Part shown: one piece after another, positions 51,096-59,550 of the stretch
Layout: the number at the start of each line of letters is the position of its first letter
Numbering within the stretch: position 1 is the first letter of the stretch
Assembly: GCF_018324205.1 (NCBI RefSeq)
Contig: NZ_AP023356.1
Span: 5,686,001-5,750,000 of the forward strand
DNA: 64,000 nt
DNA from: Actinoplanes ianthinogenes
GTDB lineage: Bacteria; Actinomycetota; Actinomycetes; Mycobacteriales; Micromonosporaceae
Direction: 5' to 3'
The notes under the pieces: generated by a model
The model's database searches: none
What the model was told of the DNA's origin: nothing
The model's input: only the letters and a program-made list of their open reading frames with translations
Program-made: the position numbers and the translations under genes

Positions 51096-52280
51096 ATGAC
51101 GGTTTACCCGCTGACCGGAGTGATCCGGCCGTATGCCTGGGGATCCCGGACCGCGATCGCCGAGCTGCAAGGCCGCCCGACCCCGACCGAGGGGCCGGAA
51201 GCGGAGTTGTGGCTCGGCGCGCACCCGGGTGACCCGTCCACCGTGCCCGGCCCGGACGGGCCGGTCACCCTTCTCCAGCTGATCGACGACGACCCGGGCG
51301 GGCAGCTCGGGACGGACGTCGCGGAACGGTTCGGGGCGCGGTTGCCGTACCTGATGAAGGTGCTGGCGGCCGGCGCCCCGTTGTCGTTGCAGGCACACCC
51401 CGACCTGAAGTACGCGGCCGAGGCGTTCGCCCGGCAGGAGGCCGATCCGGCGCTGTCCAAGAACTACACGGACGCCAACCACAAGCCGGAGATGCTGGTC
51501 GCGCTGACGCCGTTCGACGCGCTCTGCGGGTTCCGGTCGCCGGCGGTGTCCGCGCTGGTCCTCACCGAACTGGGCGTCGCGCGCCTGGGGCCGGTGGTGG
51601 CCGCGCTGCACGCCGGTGACCTGTCCGAGGCGGTCCGGCTGCTGCTCAGCTGGCCGGCCGAGGACCGTCCGGCGCTGATCGACGAGGTGGTGGCGGCGGC
51701 CACGGCGGCTGAGCCGGGGCATCCGCACGAGGAGTCCTTCCGGCTGGCGATCGACCTGGCCGGGCACTATCCCGGCGATCCCGGGGTGCTGGTCGCGCTG
51801 CTGCTCAACCTGGTGCACCTGACGCCCGGCGAGGCGATCTGGATGCCGGCCGGGAACCTGCACGCGTACCTGCACGGGCTGGGCGTCGAGCTGATGGCGG
51901 CCAGCGACAACGTGCTGCGCGGCGGGCTGACGCCGAAACGGGTGGACGTGGCGGAGCTGCTCCGGGTGCTGCGCTTCGAGACCCTGGACGATCCGCTGCT
52001 GCACGGCGCCGAGGTGGCGCCCGGGGTGACGTCGTGGCGGGTGCCGGTCCGCGACTTCGAGATGTTCCGGATCGAGCTGACCGGGGACCGGCCGCCGGTG
52101 AAACTGCCCGGGCGCGGCCCGCGGATCATCCTGGGGGTGGCGGGTGACGTGCACGTGGGGGAGGAACACGGGATCCCGGTGACGCTGCCGCCCGGCACGG
52201 CGGCCTACGCCCCGGCCTCGGCGGGTCCCCTGACCGCCGCGGGCCTGGGCACGGTCTTCGTGGCGGCCGTCCCCGGCTGA
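51096..52280 (+). CDS. manA: Mannose-6-phosphate isomerase, class I
   Basis: This 394-residue zinc enzyme interconverts fructose-6-phosphate and mannose-6-phosphate. The zinc-site motifs are seen: QAHPD (with preceding APLSL), DANHKPEMLVALTPF, and PGEAIWMPAGNLHAYLHG. The N-terminus (YPLTGVIRPYAWGSRTAI) is typical. ATG 51096 lies 7 nt after TAATTT (51083-51088), so it may have its own leaderless promoter within the manB operon. A perfect 13-bp hairpin (52299-52328) ends the unit. Confidence 0.93.
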   Translation: MTVYPLTGVIRPYAWGSRTAIAELQGRPTPTEGPEAELWLGAHPGDPSTVPGPDGPVTLLQLIDDDPGGQLGTDVAERFGARLPYLMKVLAAGAPLSLQAHPDLKYAAEAFARQEADPALSKNYTDANHKPEMLVALTPFDALCGFRSPAVSALVLTELGVARLGPVVAALHAGDLSEAVRLLLSWPAEDRPALIDEVVAAATAAEPGHPHEESFRLAIDLAGHYPGDPGVLVALLLNLVHLTPGEAIWMPAGNLHAYLHGLGVELMAASDNVLRGGLTPKRVDVAELLRVLRFETLDDPLLHGAEVAPGVTSWRVPVRDFEMFRIELTGDRPPVKLPGRGPRIILGVAGDVHVGEEHGIPVTLPPGTAAYAPASAGPLTAAGLGTVFVAAVPG

Positions 52281-52298
52281 CCCGGCCTGTCCTTCCCG

Positions 52299-52328
52299 AG
52301 GCGCGGCACCCTTCCGGGTGCCGCGCCT
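52299..52328 (+). terminator. manA terminator
   Basis: AGGCGCGGCACCC and GGGTGCCGCGCCT form a perfect 13-bp stem around TTCC, 18 bp after the manA stop. It lacks a U-tract. Confidence 0.75.
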
Positions 52329-52329
52329 C

Positions 52330-52960
52330 CGTCGTCTCCACCGGCCACAGCTCCCGTCTGCCCTCCGCGACGTCGCCGCTGCCGCTTTCGTGTCCTCGCC
52401 CTGGCCTGCGCTTCCCGGCCGCTGCCCTCCGCCCTGGTGCCCTCCGCCCCGCCCTTCGCCCGGTGCATCCCTCGGTCCGGCATCCCCGCCCCGGCGCGCT
52501 TTGCCCGGCGCCCTCCGCCCCGCCCTTCGCCCTGCGGCCTTCGCCCCTGCGGCCTTCGCCCCTCCGCCTCCGCCCGCCCTTCGCCCTCCGCCCTCCGCCC
52601 CGCCCTTCGCCCCTGCGGCCTTCGCCCCTGCGGCCTTCGCCCCTGCGGCCTTCGCCCCTGCGGCCTTCGCCCCTGCGGCCTTCGCCCCTGCGGCCTTCGC
52701 CCCTCCGCCTCCGCCCGCCCTTCGCCCTCCGCCCTCCGCCCCGCCCTTCGCCCTCCGGCCTTCGCCCCTGCGGCCTTCGCCCCTCCGCCCTCCGCCCGCC
52801 CTTCGCCCTCCGGCTTTCGCCCCTCCGCTCTCCGGCTCGGGCCTCTCCGGCTCGGGCCTCTCCGGCCCGGCCCCTCCAGCCCCCGGCCCCTCCAGCCGGG
52901 CCCCTTCGGCCCCGGCGCCCTCCGTCTCTCCGCCCGGCACCTCTCCGTCTGCCGCTCTGC
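52330..52960. repeat. GC-rich low-complexity block with a 15-bp tandem repeat
   Basis: The block is built from CCTTCGCC/CCCTCCGCC words. A 15-bp unit, CCCTGCGGCCTTCGC, is repeated exactly six times (52611-52700). A longer segment starting CCTCCGCCTCCGCCCGCCC at 52561 recurs at 52702. Because 15 is divisible by 3, all six frames stay open here and give Pro- or Ala/Lys/Gly-rich translations. None has a convincing start, so I treat the block as non-coding, expanded DNA. Confidence 0.7.
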
Positions 52961-53023
52961 CTGCCTCCGCCACCGGCGTGTCCTGCGGTCGGGCGCGCCG
53001 CGCCCGAAATTTGGCGAAATTGC

Positions 53024-53052
53024 TTGACATGGCATGTGCGGAGTGTGAATCT
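53024..53052 (+). promoter_or_regulatory. Strong sigma-70-type promoter-like sequence
   Basis: TTGACA (53024-53029) is followed after 17 bp by GAATCT (53047-53052), in a locally AT-richer stretch. TTGACA is a perfect -35. No protein gene follows, but a long hairpin does (53111-53165), so it may drive a small RNA. Confidence 0.45.
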
Positions 53053-53110
53053 ATAAACACGCAGCGTCATTGGTGATCGGGGGGTCCCACGGACGCGCGC
53101 GGTACCAAAC

Positions 53111-53165
53111 CGGGGGGATGAACGGGGCGGCGGGTTTCGGCCTGTCGCCCCGTTCGCTATCCCCG
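53111..53165 (+). ncRNA. Possible small RNA hairpin
   Basis: AACGGGGCG (53121-53129) pairs perfectly with CGCCCCGTT (53146-53154), and an outer CGGGG..AT/ATCCCCG pair extends the stem. It lies about 55-110 nt downstream of the promoter-like TTGACA. It may be a structured small RNA or only its terminator. No known RNA family was recognised. Confidence 0.3.
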
Positions 53166-53961
53166 ATTCGATCCCCTTCGCGATCCATCCGAGCGCCGGC
53201 CGGTGGCGCGCTCGCTCCCCATTTCGGCGCGCCCGCTCACCGCCCGGACGCGTGCGATGTCCGACGAAGTTTGGATAGCTGACGTTTGTGCGTCTTGTTC
53301 GCTTTACGGACTCCCTGCCTGGTCCGGGCAGTTAAGGCCTCGAAGTCGGATGCCGGCCCGCTCCCTGTCGTATCGCGAGAAACCGATACGGCGTTAGCGC
53401 GCAGTAAGCGGAGTGCCTGTCCACCGTTCCCGTCGACGCCTATCCGTTCCTCCCTCATTGTCCGGAGAGATGGTTTTCGGTCACCCGGGCGAGGTTCCAC
53501 TGTCGACGCGCCGGGCGCGGTTCCGGAACGCATCCGGGCGCCGCGGAATGGATGTGGGGCGGGTGCTTCCCGGATGCCGGAAATGCGGCTCCTGCGGTTC
53601 CGCCGGCCGGCGCGCTAATGGTCGTACCGAAAGCGTTTGAAGGTGGTGCGGATGGGGCGCGGCCGTGTCGCGCCGGGCGGCCGATGGTGGTCGCGGCCTC
53701 GCGGCCGCCGGAACGCCACCCAGGAGCGTCACCGAAACGCCCGACCTTCCCGTTCACCTGTACGGATGACTAGTCGCTCCGCCGGCCGACCGGCCGGCGA
53801 CCCCGAACTACACCGATGGAATTCGGTCGTCATCGCGGTGTCAGGTCACTTGACAAGCCCCCTACCTGGGCGTCGTTCAGAGAAAGGTGACTGCCGTCAC
53901 CGCGGAACGACGGCCGTCATCGTCGCGGAAAGACGCTGGGGAACGGTAGAGCTGGAACGGA
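53166..53961. other. Gene-free stretch before the XRE/DUF397 pair
   Basis: I see no credible gene. Open frames here lack ribosome-binding sites and family-like sequence. Base composition is more even than in the coding regions, with pieces such as CGAAGTTTGGATAGCTGACG around 53260. It may hold regulatory DNA for the flanking genes. Confidence 0.4.
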
Positions 53962-54029
53962 CAAGTTGCGCACTTTCCTTCCTGATCGGCCGTGCAAGTT
54001 GCAATCGGCCATTGATGCGCCGATATGGT
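53962..54029 (+). promoter_or_regulatory. XRE-gene promoter with CAAGTTGC direct repeats
   Basis: CAAGTTGC occurs at 53962-53969 and 53995-54002, 33 bp (about three helical turns) apart. A TATGGT -10 box lies at 54024-54029, 6 nt before the GTG of the XRE regulator, so the second repeat overlaps the -35 region. This fits autoregulation by the XRE protein. Confidence 0.5.
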
Positions 54030-54035
54030 GACTCC

Positions 54036-54887
54036 GTGGCGAGGCCGACATCGACAGCGCGCCGGGAACTCGGCGGCGAATTGCGCCGGCTCCGTGGCGA
54101 GCGCCGGGCGGTGGATGTGGCGACCGCGCTGGGCTGGTCGGAGTCGAAGCTGAGCCGGATCGAGACGGCGCACACGGGGATCACCGAGGCGGATCTGGAC
54201 CGCCTGCTCACCCTGTACGGGGTTCGCGCCGAGGAGCGCGGCCGCCTGCGCGACCTGGCCCATCGCGGCCGGGTCCGGGCCTGGTGGACGCCGTATCGCT
54301 CGTCGATGCCGGACCCCTACGACGAATATCTGGCGCTGGAGGCGGACGCCACCCTGATCTCCCAGTGGGAGGCCCAGGTGATGCCGGGCCTGCTGCAAAC
54401 CGACGAGTACGCCCGCGCGGTGATCGAGAGCGGCGCCGACATCGACGACGTGGACGTCATCCAGCGCCGCCTCGACGTGCGGATGGGCCGGGGCGAGCGG
54501 TTCTTCCGCAAGGATCCGGAGCCGCGCCTGGACGTGGTCCTGGACCAGGGTGTCCTGATGCGCGAGGTGGGCGGCCGACAGGTGCTGGTCCGGCAGTTGC
54601 AGCGGCTGCTGGAGGCCACCGCGCAGCCCGGCGTCGAGGTGCTGATCCTGCCGTTCGAGGCCGGGGCGCACGCCGGTTTGACCGAATCGTTCCTGGTGCT
54701 GGAATTCGGCGAAGGCACGCGTAACCCCGTGGTGCACTCCGAAGGGCTGACCGGCGGTCACTTCCGGGTGAAGCCGGAGGAGATCGACGTGTACCAGGAG
54801 GCCTTTGATGACCTGCGCGAACGCGCTTTGTCGAAAGAAGAGAGCCGAACGGTCATCGCTGAGTCGAGGGATCGATTGGCTCGTTGA
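54036..54887 (+). CDS. XRE-family regulator with DUF5753 domain
   Basis: This 283-residue protein has an N-terminal HTH (LGGELRRLRGERRAVDVATALGWSESKLSRIE) followed by the DUF5753 domain (DEYLALEADATLISQWEAQVMPGLLQT; later VLILPFEAGAHAGL). Such proteins are abundant in actinomycetes and are paired with a small DUF397 protein, as here at 54938, often influencing development or antibiotic production. GTG 54036 follows TATGGT by 6 nt (leaderless). The specific targets are unknown. Confidence 0.9.
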   Translation: MARPTSTARRELGGELRRLRGERRAVDVATALGWSESKLSRIETAHTGITEADLDRLLTLYGVRAEERGRLRDLAHRGRVRAWWTPYRSSMPDPYDEYLALEADATLISQWEAQVMPGLLQTDEYARAVIESGADIDDVDVIQRRLDVRMGRGERFFRKDPEPRLDVVLDQGVLMREVGGRQVLVRQLQRLLEATAQPGVEVLILPFEAGAHAGLTESFLVLEFGEGTRNPVVHSEGLTGGHFRVKPEEIDVYQEAFDDLRERALSKEESRTVIAESRDRLAR

Positions 54888-54937
54888 GCGCCTGGCGTGA
54901 GTTCCAATGGAGAGGCATTTCCAGGGAGGGAGAAACC

Positions 54938-55141
54938 ATGCAGGACGCCACGATCACTTGGCGTAAGAGCAGCCGGAGTGGCGCTGCTGGGCATTGTGTC
55001 GAGGTCGCCAACACTCCGGTATCGGTTCTGGTGCGCGACTCCAAGGACGCCACCGGGCCGATGCTCAGCTTCGGCACACGGGACTGGACCGGTTTCATCG
55101 CCGGAGTCCGAGCAGGAGAGTTCGACCGGCCCGGCGCGTAA
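54938..55141 (+). CDS. DUF397-family small protein
   Basis: This 67-residue protein starts with ITWRKSSRSGAAGHCVEVA, the DUF397 hallmark (W-x-KSSxS...CVEVA), and continues VLVRDSKDATGPMLSF. It is the usual partner/antagonist of the preceding XRE-DUF5753 regulator. ATG 54938 follows a GGGAGGG site. The gap to the XRE stop is 50 bp; they are likely one transcript ended by the hairpin at 55164-55195. Confidence 0.9.
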   Translation: MQDATITWRKSSRSGAAGHCVEVANTPVSVLVRDSKDATGPMLSFGTRDWTGFIAGVRAGEFDRPGA

Positions 55142-55163
55142 CCCGGTTCCACAATTGCGCGCC

Positions 55164-55195
55164 ACGGGCGGTCCCGGACCGGGACCGCCCGTTTT
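55164..55195 (+). terminator. Terminator of the XRE-DUF397 pair
   Basis: ACGGGCGGTCCCGG and CCGGGACCGCCCGT are perfectly complementary; in practice about 12 bp of stem with a small loop forms, followed by TTTT (55192-55195). Confidence 0.85.
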
Positions 55196-55313
55196 CATGT
55201 CCTCACTCAGGGTTTCCGGGTCAGCACGGCCTTCTGGCCGGGGCGACTTTTCGCGTAGGCTGCCGGGCAAGATCGCCCCCAGGTAGCGCGGGGGACGGGA
55301 GGACAGTGCAATA

Positions 55314-56012
55314 TTGGACCGCATGAGAGCCCGGGTACTGGTCGTCGACGACGATCCCGCGTTGGCCGAGATGCTCGGCATCGTCCTGCGCAGTGAGGGA
55401 TTCCTGCCCTCGTTCGTGGCGGACGGCGAACGCGCGCTCGCCGCTTTCCGGGAGAACCGCCCGGACATCGTCCTGCTCGACCTGATGCTTCCCGGCATGA
55501 GCGGCATCGATGTGGCGCGCGCCATTCGTGCCGAGTCGGGCATCCCGATCGTCATGCTCACCGCCAAGAGCGACACCGTGGACGTGGTGCTGGGCCTGGA
55601 GTCCGGCGCCGACGACTACGTGGTCAAGCCGTTCAAGCCCAAGGAACTGGTCGCCCGGATGCGGGCCCGGCTGCGCCGGGGCGAGGACGCCGCGCCGGAG
55701 ATGCTCACCATCGGGCCGCCCGGCAACCAGATCAACATCGACGTGCCGGCGCACACCGTGTCCCGGGACGGCGACGAGGTCAAGCTCACGCCGCTGGAGT
55801 TCGACCTGCTGGTGGCCCTGGCCCGCAAGCCGCGCCAGGTGTTCACCCGCGAGGTGCTGCTCGAGCAGGTCTGGGGTTACCGGCACGCGGCGGACACCCG
55901 GCTGGTGAACGTGCACGTGCAGCGGCTGCGCGCGAAGATCGAACCGGATCCGGAACGACCCGAGATCATCCTGACGGTGCGCGGTGTCGGCTACAAGGCG
56001 GGCACCGGCTAG
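55314..56012 (+). CDS. mtrA: Two-component response regulator MtrA
   Basis: This 232-residue OmpR-class regulator has a receiver domain (VLVVDDDPALAEML, phosphoacceptor Asp56 in LLLDLMLPGM, Thr/Lys switch in MLTAKSD and VVKPFKPKELVAR) and a C-terminal winged helix (LTPLEFDLLVALARKPRQVFTREVLLEQVWGY). Asp56 has the same number as in M. tuberculosis MtrA. TTG 55314 is preferred: it gives the start MDRMRARVLV, parallel to MDTMRQRILV in MtrA, and has GGAGGA 10 nt upstream. ATG 55323 is the alternative. It controls cell-wall and replication genes together with MtrB. Confidence 0.93.
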   Translation: MDRMRARVLVVDDDPALAEMLGIVLRSEGFLPSFVADGERALAAFRENRPDIVLLDLMLPGMSGIDVARAIRAESGIPIVMLTAKSDTVDVVLGLESGADDYVVKPFKPKELVARMRARLRRGEDAAPEMLTIGPPGNQINIDVPAHTVSRDGDEVKLTPLEFDLLVALARKPRQVFTREVLLEQVWGYRHAADTRLVNVHVQRLRAKIEPDPERPEIILTVRGVGYKAGTG

Positions 56013-56042
56013 GCCGGACCGGGGGCTAACCTTGCCCGCGAG

Positions 56043-57692
56043 ATGCGTGCTCCGGCCTGGCTACCCCAACCCGTGCGCCGCGCCCTGCGAGTGGCGCGGC
56101 GCTACTGGCGTGTGATCTCCCTCCGCCTGGAGAAATACACCGCCCCGTTACGCCGCTCCTGGCGGCGCTCGCTGCAGGTCCGCGTGGTGACCCTGACCCT
56201 GGTGGCGACCAGCCTGCTGGTCGGCACCTTCGGCTGGTTCATCGCGGACCGCAGCGCCGACATCCTGTCGAGCCGTGCGCAGGACGAGGTCGCCGCCTCG
56301 CTGGCCCGCAAGGAGGACTGGGCCGCCCGGCAGCTCAGCGTGCATCCGCAGGCCTATGACGCGGGTCTGCCCGCCACCATCGCCGACACGGTCAACTCGC
56401 TCTACGACGGTGAGCAGGCCGGCGACGCCGGCACGGTGGTGTCGCTGCGCGCCGAGAACTATCCGGCGCTGCGCCCGCAGACCGTGCCGCCCTCGGCCGA
56501 CACCAGTCGCCTGATCACCCCGGAGCTGGTCCACGCGGTCGCCGGCAACGCCAAGGTGGCCTGGCAGATCCGGACCGCCGAGGTGGACGGGCACCTGACG
56601 AAATTCCTGGTCTACGGATCGCCGGTGCGCGCCCCGTTCGGCCACCTCGAGCTCTACTACATGGTGCCGCTGACCACCGAGAACGCCGCGGCCAACCAGA
56701 TCCGGACGATGGTGCTGGTCACCGGCCTGGCCCTGGTGATCCTGCTGAGTGTGGTGGCCGGCCTGGTCACCCGGCTGGTGGTCAACCCGGTCCGGGTGGC
56801 CGCGCGTACCGCGCAGCGGCTCTCGGCCGGCCTGCTCGACCAGCGGATGAAGGTGGCGGGCGAGGACGACCTGGCCATGCTCGCCGCCGCGTTCAACCAG
56901 ATGGCGGCGAACCTGCAGCGGCAGATCGTCCGGCTGGAGGAGATGTCCCGGCTGCAACGGCGGTTCACCTCGGACGTGTCGCACGAGCTGCGGACCCCGC
57001 TCACCACGGTCCGGATGGCCGCCGACCTGATCTTCTCGGAGCGGGACGGCTTCGACCCGGCCGTGGCGCGCAGCGCCGAGCTGCTCCAGGCCGAGCTGGA
57101 CCGCTTCGAGGGGCTGCTCACCGACCTGCTGGAGATCAGCCGGTTCGACGCCGGGTTCGCCGCGCTGGACGCCGAGCACACCGACCTGGTCCCGATCGTG
57201 CAGCGGGTCGTCGAACGCCTCACCGGGCTGGCCGAGCGGGTCGGCGTCGAGCTGGAGCTGCGCCTGCCGGACACCCCGGTGATCGCCGAGGTGGACCCGC
57301 GCCGGGTCGAGCGGGTGCTGCGCAACCTGGTCGGCAACGCGGTCGAGCACGGCGAGGCGCGGCCGGTGCAGATCACCATGGCCACCGACGACGCCGCGGT
57401 GGCGATCACCGTGCGCGACCACGGCATCGGCCTCAAACCCGGCGAGGAGCGCCTGGTCTTCAACCGGTTCTGGCGCGCCGACCCGTCCCGCGCCCGGCAG
57501 ACCGGCGGCACCGGCCTCGGCCTGTCGATCAGTGCGGAGGACGCCCGGCTGCACGGCGGCTGGCTGGAGGCCTGGGGCGCGCCCGGCGAGGGCTCCCAGT
57601 TCCGGCTGACCCTGCCGGTGCGGGCCGGTGACCGGCTGGTCGCCGCCCCGCTGCCGCTGATCCCCCGGGACCGGACGGCGGAGGTGAGCTGA
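56043..57692 (+). CDS. mtrB: Sensor histidine kinase MtrB
   Basis: This 549-residue kinase has a basic N-terminus, a first membrane helix (VVTLTLVATSLLVGTFGWFI), an extracellular sensor of about 150 residues, a second helix (TMVLVTGLALVILLSVVAGLV), a HAMP linker, and the HisKA box with phosphorylated His314 in SDVSHELRTPLTTV. The ATPase has N, G1 and G2 boxes (LRNLVGNAVEHG; VRDHGIGLKP; GGTGLGLSI). It phosphorylates MtrA. lpqB follows 1 nt after its stop, the usual mtrA-mtrB-lpqB order. Confidence 0.94.
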   Translation: MRAPAWLPQPVRRALRVARRYWRVISLRLEKYTAPLRRSWRRSLQVRVVTLTLVATSLLVGTFGWFIADRSADILSSRAQDEVAASLARKEDWAARQLSVHPQAYDAGLPATIADTVNSLYDGEQAGDAGTVVSLRAENYPALRPQTVPPSADTSRLITPELVHAVAGNAKVAWQIRTAEVDGHLTKFLVYGSPVRAPFGHLELYYMVPLTTENAAANQIRTMVLVTGLALVILLSVVAGLVTRLVVNPVRVAARTAQRLSAGLLDQRMKVAGEDDLAMLAAAFNQMAANLQRQIVRLEEMSRLQRRFTSDVSHELRTPLTTVRMAADLIFSERDGFDPAVARSAELLQAELDRFEGLLTDLLEISRFDAGFAALDAEHTDLVPIVQRVVERLTGLAERVGVELELRLPDTPVIAEVDPRRVERVLRNLVGNAVEHGEARPVQITMATDDAAVAITVRDHGIGLKPGEERLVFNRFWRADPSRARQTGGTGLGLSISAEDARLHGGWLEAWGAPGEGSQFRLTLPVRAGDRLVAAPLPLIPRDRTAEVS

Positions 57693-57693
57693 C

Positions 57694-59550
57694 GTGCGTA
57701 CCCGGATTCCCGGCCCGATCGCCCTGCCGGCCGTCGTCGCGCTGGTGGCGTTGCTGAGCGGCGCCTGCGGCATCCCGGACAACAGCGGGGTGAAAGAGGT
57801 CGGTCCCGGCCCGTCGACCGGCATCACCTCGGGTGGCGACGGCGACGTCGTCCCGGTGGCCCGGCAGGACGCCGAGGAGGAGCGCAAGTTCGCGGCGAAC
57901 TACTTCAAGGCGGCGGCCGGTGACCTGGCCACCGCGGCCGATCGGTTGAAAGGGTTCATGACCCCGAGCGCGGCCGTGCGCTTCAAGCCGTCCGGCAGCG
58001 GGCTCCAGGTGGTCCGGCTGATCGGCGAGCCGCTCACCAACCCGGGGCACGACGTGGTGGACGTGTCCTACGAGGCGGTCGGCACGCTGGACGAGTTCGG
58101 CCGGCTGGAGCCGGCCCGGGAGTCCCGTCGCGGCACCTACCAGATCAAGGTGGGCCGGCTCGCCGACCAGGACGGCCTGTTCGTCACCGAGGCGCCGCCG
58201 ATCCTGCCGCTCGACGTCACCATGTTGCAGAGCTCGTACGTGCAGCACGCCCTCTACTACTGGAACACCGAGTACACCGGCCTGGTGCCGGACATCCGCT
58301 ACCTGCCGAAAGCGGTGCCGGCCGAGCAGCGGCCCACCACCGTGCTGAACTGGCTGCTGAACGGTCCGTCCAGCTGGCTGTCGGTGGCCAACCTGGCCAA
58401 GGGCACCGCGCTGAAAGGCAACGTCCCGACGATCGACGACAACAAGGTGCAGATCGCCCTGAGCACCCAGGCGGTCTCCGCCGACAACGCCGAGCAGGCG
58501 GTGGAGCGGTTGCGGATGCAGCTGCAATGGACGCTGCGGCCGCTGCTGCCGAGCGGCACCGAGCTGGACCTGAAGATCGAGCATCAGGACGTCCGGACCT
58601 TCACCGGTGACGACTACCTGGCCAGCAACCCGGCCGCGCAGCTGGTCGACGAGCCGGAGCGCTTCGTGGTCTACGCCGGCAAGATCCGCCGGATCTCCGG
58701 GCAGCCCTGGTCGGTGAACCCGGTGCCGGTGCTCAAGCAGGAGGAGAACAAGGACGTCCGGTCCGCCGCGATCAGCGCCACGCCGAAACGCACCTTCGCG
58801 GCGGTGGTGGTCAAGAGCGGCAAGGGCGAGGCGCTGCGGGTGGCCTCCGCCGTGCCCGGCGCCCAGGCCCCGCTGCAACCGATCAGCGGCCTGGCCGGAA
58901 CGCTCCGCGAGCCGGTCTGGGCGGTCACCGGGGACGGCTCGGCCGACGGCGCGCCGGACGGCGCCCTCGGCCTGATCATCGCGAACGACAAGCTGTACGC
59001 CTTCCCGGCCGGGAAGGGCGCCGCGCGGCAGATCCCGTGGACCGGTCCGGGTACCCGGATCACCTCGGTGGCGGTGTCGCCGGACGGCCGCCGGGTGGCC
59101 CTGGTGGTGGACGGCAAGCTGTACCGCGCCTCGCTCAGCCCCGGCGGGGAGGCCCCGTCGATGGGCACGCCGCAGCAGCTGCGGCCCGCCTCGCTGGACA
59201 CGGTGAGCGCGGTCGACTTCAGCAGCGAGGGCTGGCTGACCGTGGCCGGCGTACGCGACAACCAGCGGGTCACCATCGAGGACGTGTCGATCGACGGCGC
59301 CCTGGAGGGCGAGCGGCTGCGCGACCTGGGCAGCACCGCGGTCGACTCGCTGAGCGTCTATCCGGCCGGCCCGCTGGAGTCCGACCGGTTCAACGGGCGG
59401 GCGTTCTCCCGGTCGGTCTGCTACACCTCGGACGGCAAGGCCTGGGAGGCGCTCTCCCAGCCCGCCCTGATCGACGCCGCCAAGGTGGCCGGGCCGCCGG
59501 TCAACCAGCCCGCCGGGACCGTGCCGCTGGCGCCGTTCTACCTGGAATGA
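57694..59550 (+). CDS. lpqB: LpqB-family lipoprotein (MtrAB accessory)
   Basis: This 618-residue protein has a lipoprotein signal with lipobox LSGAC (Cys at about 25), an N-terminal GerMN-type region (around residues 185-290: ALYYWNTEYTGLVPDIRYLP and following) and a beta-propeller-like C-terminus (GTRITSVAVSPDGRRVALVVDG). LpqB modulates MtrB activity from the outside of the membrane. GTG 57694 lies 1 nt after the mtrB stop. Its TGA overlaps the comF-like ATG (ATGA). Confidence 0.93.
   Translation: MRTRIPGPIALPAVVALVALLSGACGIPDNSGVKEVGPGPSTGITSGGDGDVVPVARQDAEEERKFAANYFKAAAGDLATAADRLKGFMTPSAAVRFKPSGSGLQVVRLIGEPLTNPGHDVVDVSYEAVGTLDEFGRLEPARESRRGTYQIKVGRLADQDGLFVTEAPPILPLDVTMLQSSYVQHALYYWNTEYTGLVPDIRYLPKAVPAEQRPTTVLNWLLNGPSSWLSVANLAKGTALKGNVPTIDDNKVQIALSTQAVSADNAEQAVERLRMQLQWTLRPLLPSGTELDLKIEHQDVRTFTGDDYLASNPAAQLVDEPERFVVYAGKIRRISGQPWSVNPVPVLKQEENKDVRSAAISATPKRTFAAVVVKSGKGEALRVASAVPGAQAPLQPISGLAGTLREPVWAVTGDGSADGAPDGALGLIIANDKLYAFPAGKGAARQIPWTGPGTRITSVAVSPDGRRVALVVDGKLYRASLSPGGEAPSMGTPQQLRPASLDTVSAVDFSSEGWLTVAGVRDNQRVTIEDVSIDGALEGERLRDLGSTAVDSLSVYPAGPLESDRFNGRAFSRSVCYTSDGKAWEALSQPALIDAAKVAGPPVNQPAGTVPLAPFYLE

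Noticed and set aside
51015..53060. Long minus-strand frame with AKAAG repeats, resembling an H1/HU-type basic protein
   Set aside because: It runs without a stop through the manA coding region on the other strand, has no ribosome-binding site, and is open only because the 15-bp repeat keeps all frames open.
53237..53533. 98-residue minus-strand ORF with a basic C-terminus
   Set aside because: No Shine-Dalgarno or -10 box near its starts and no family resemblance.
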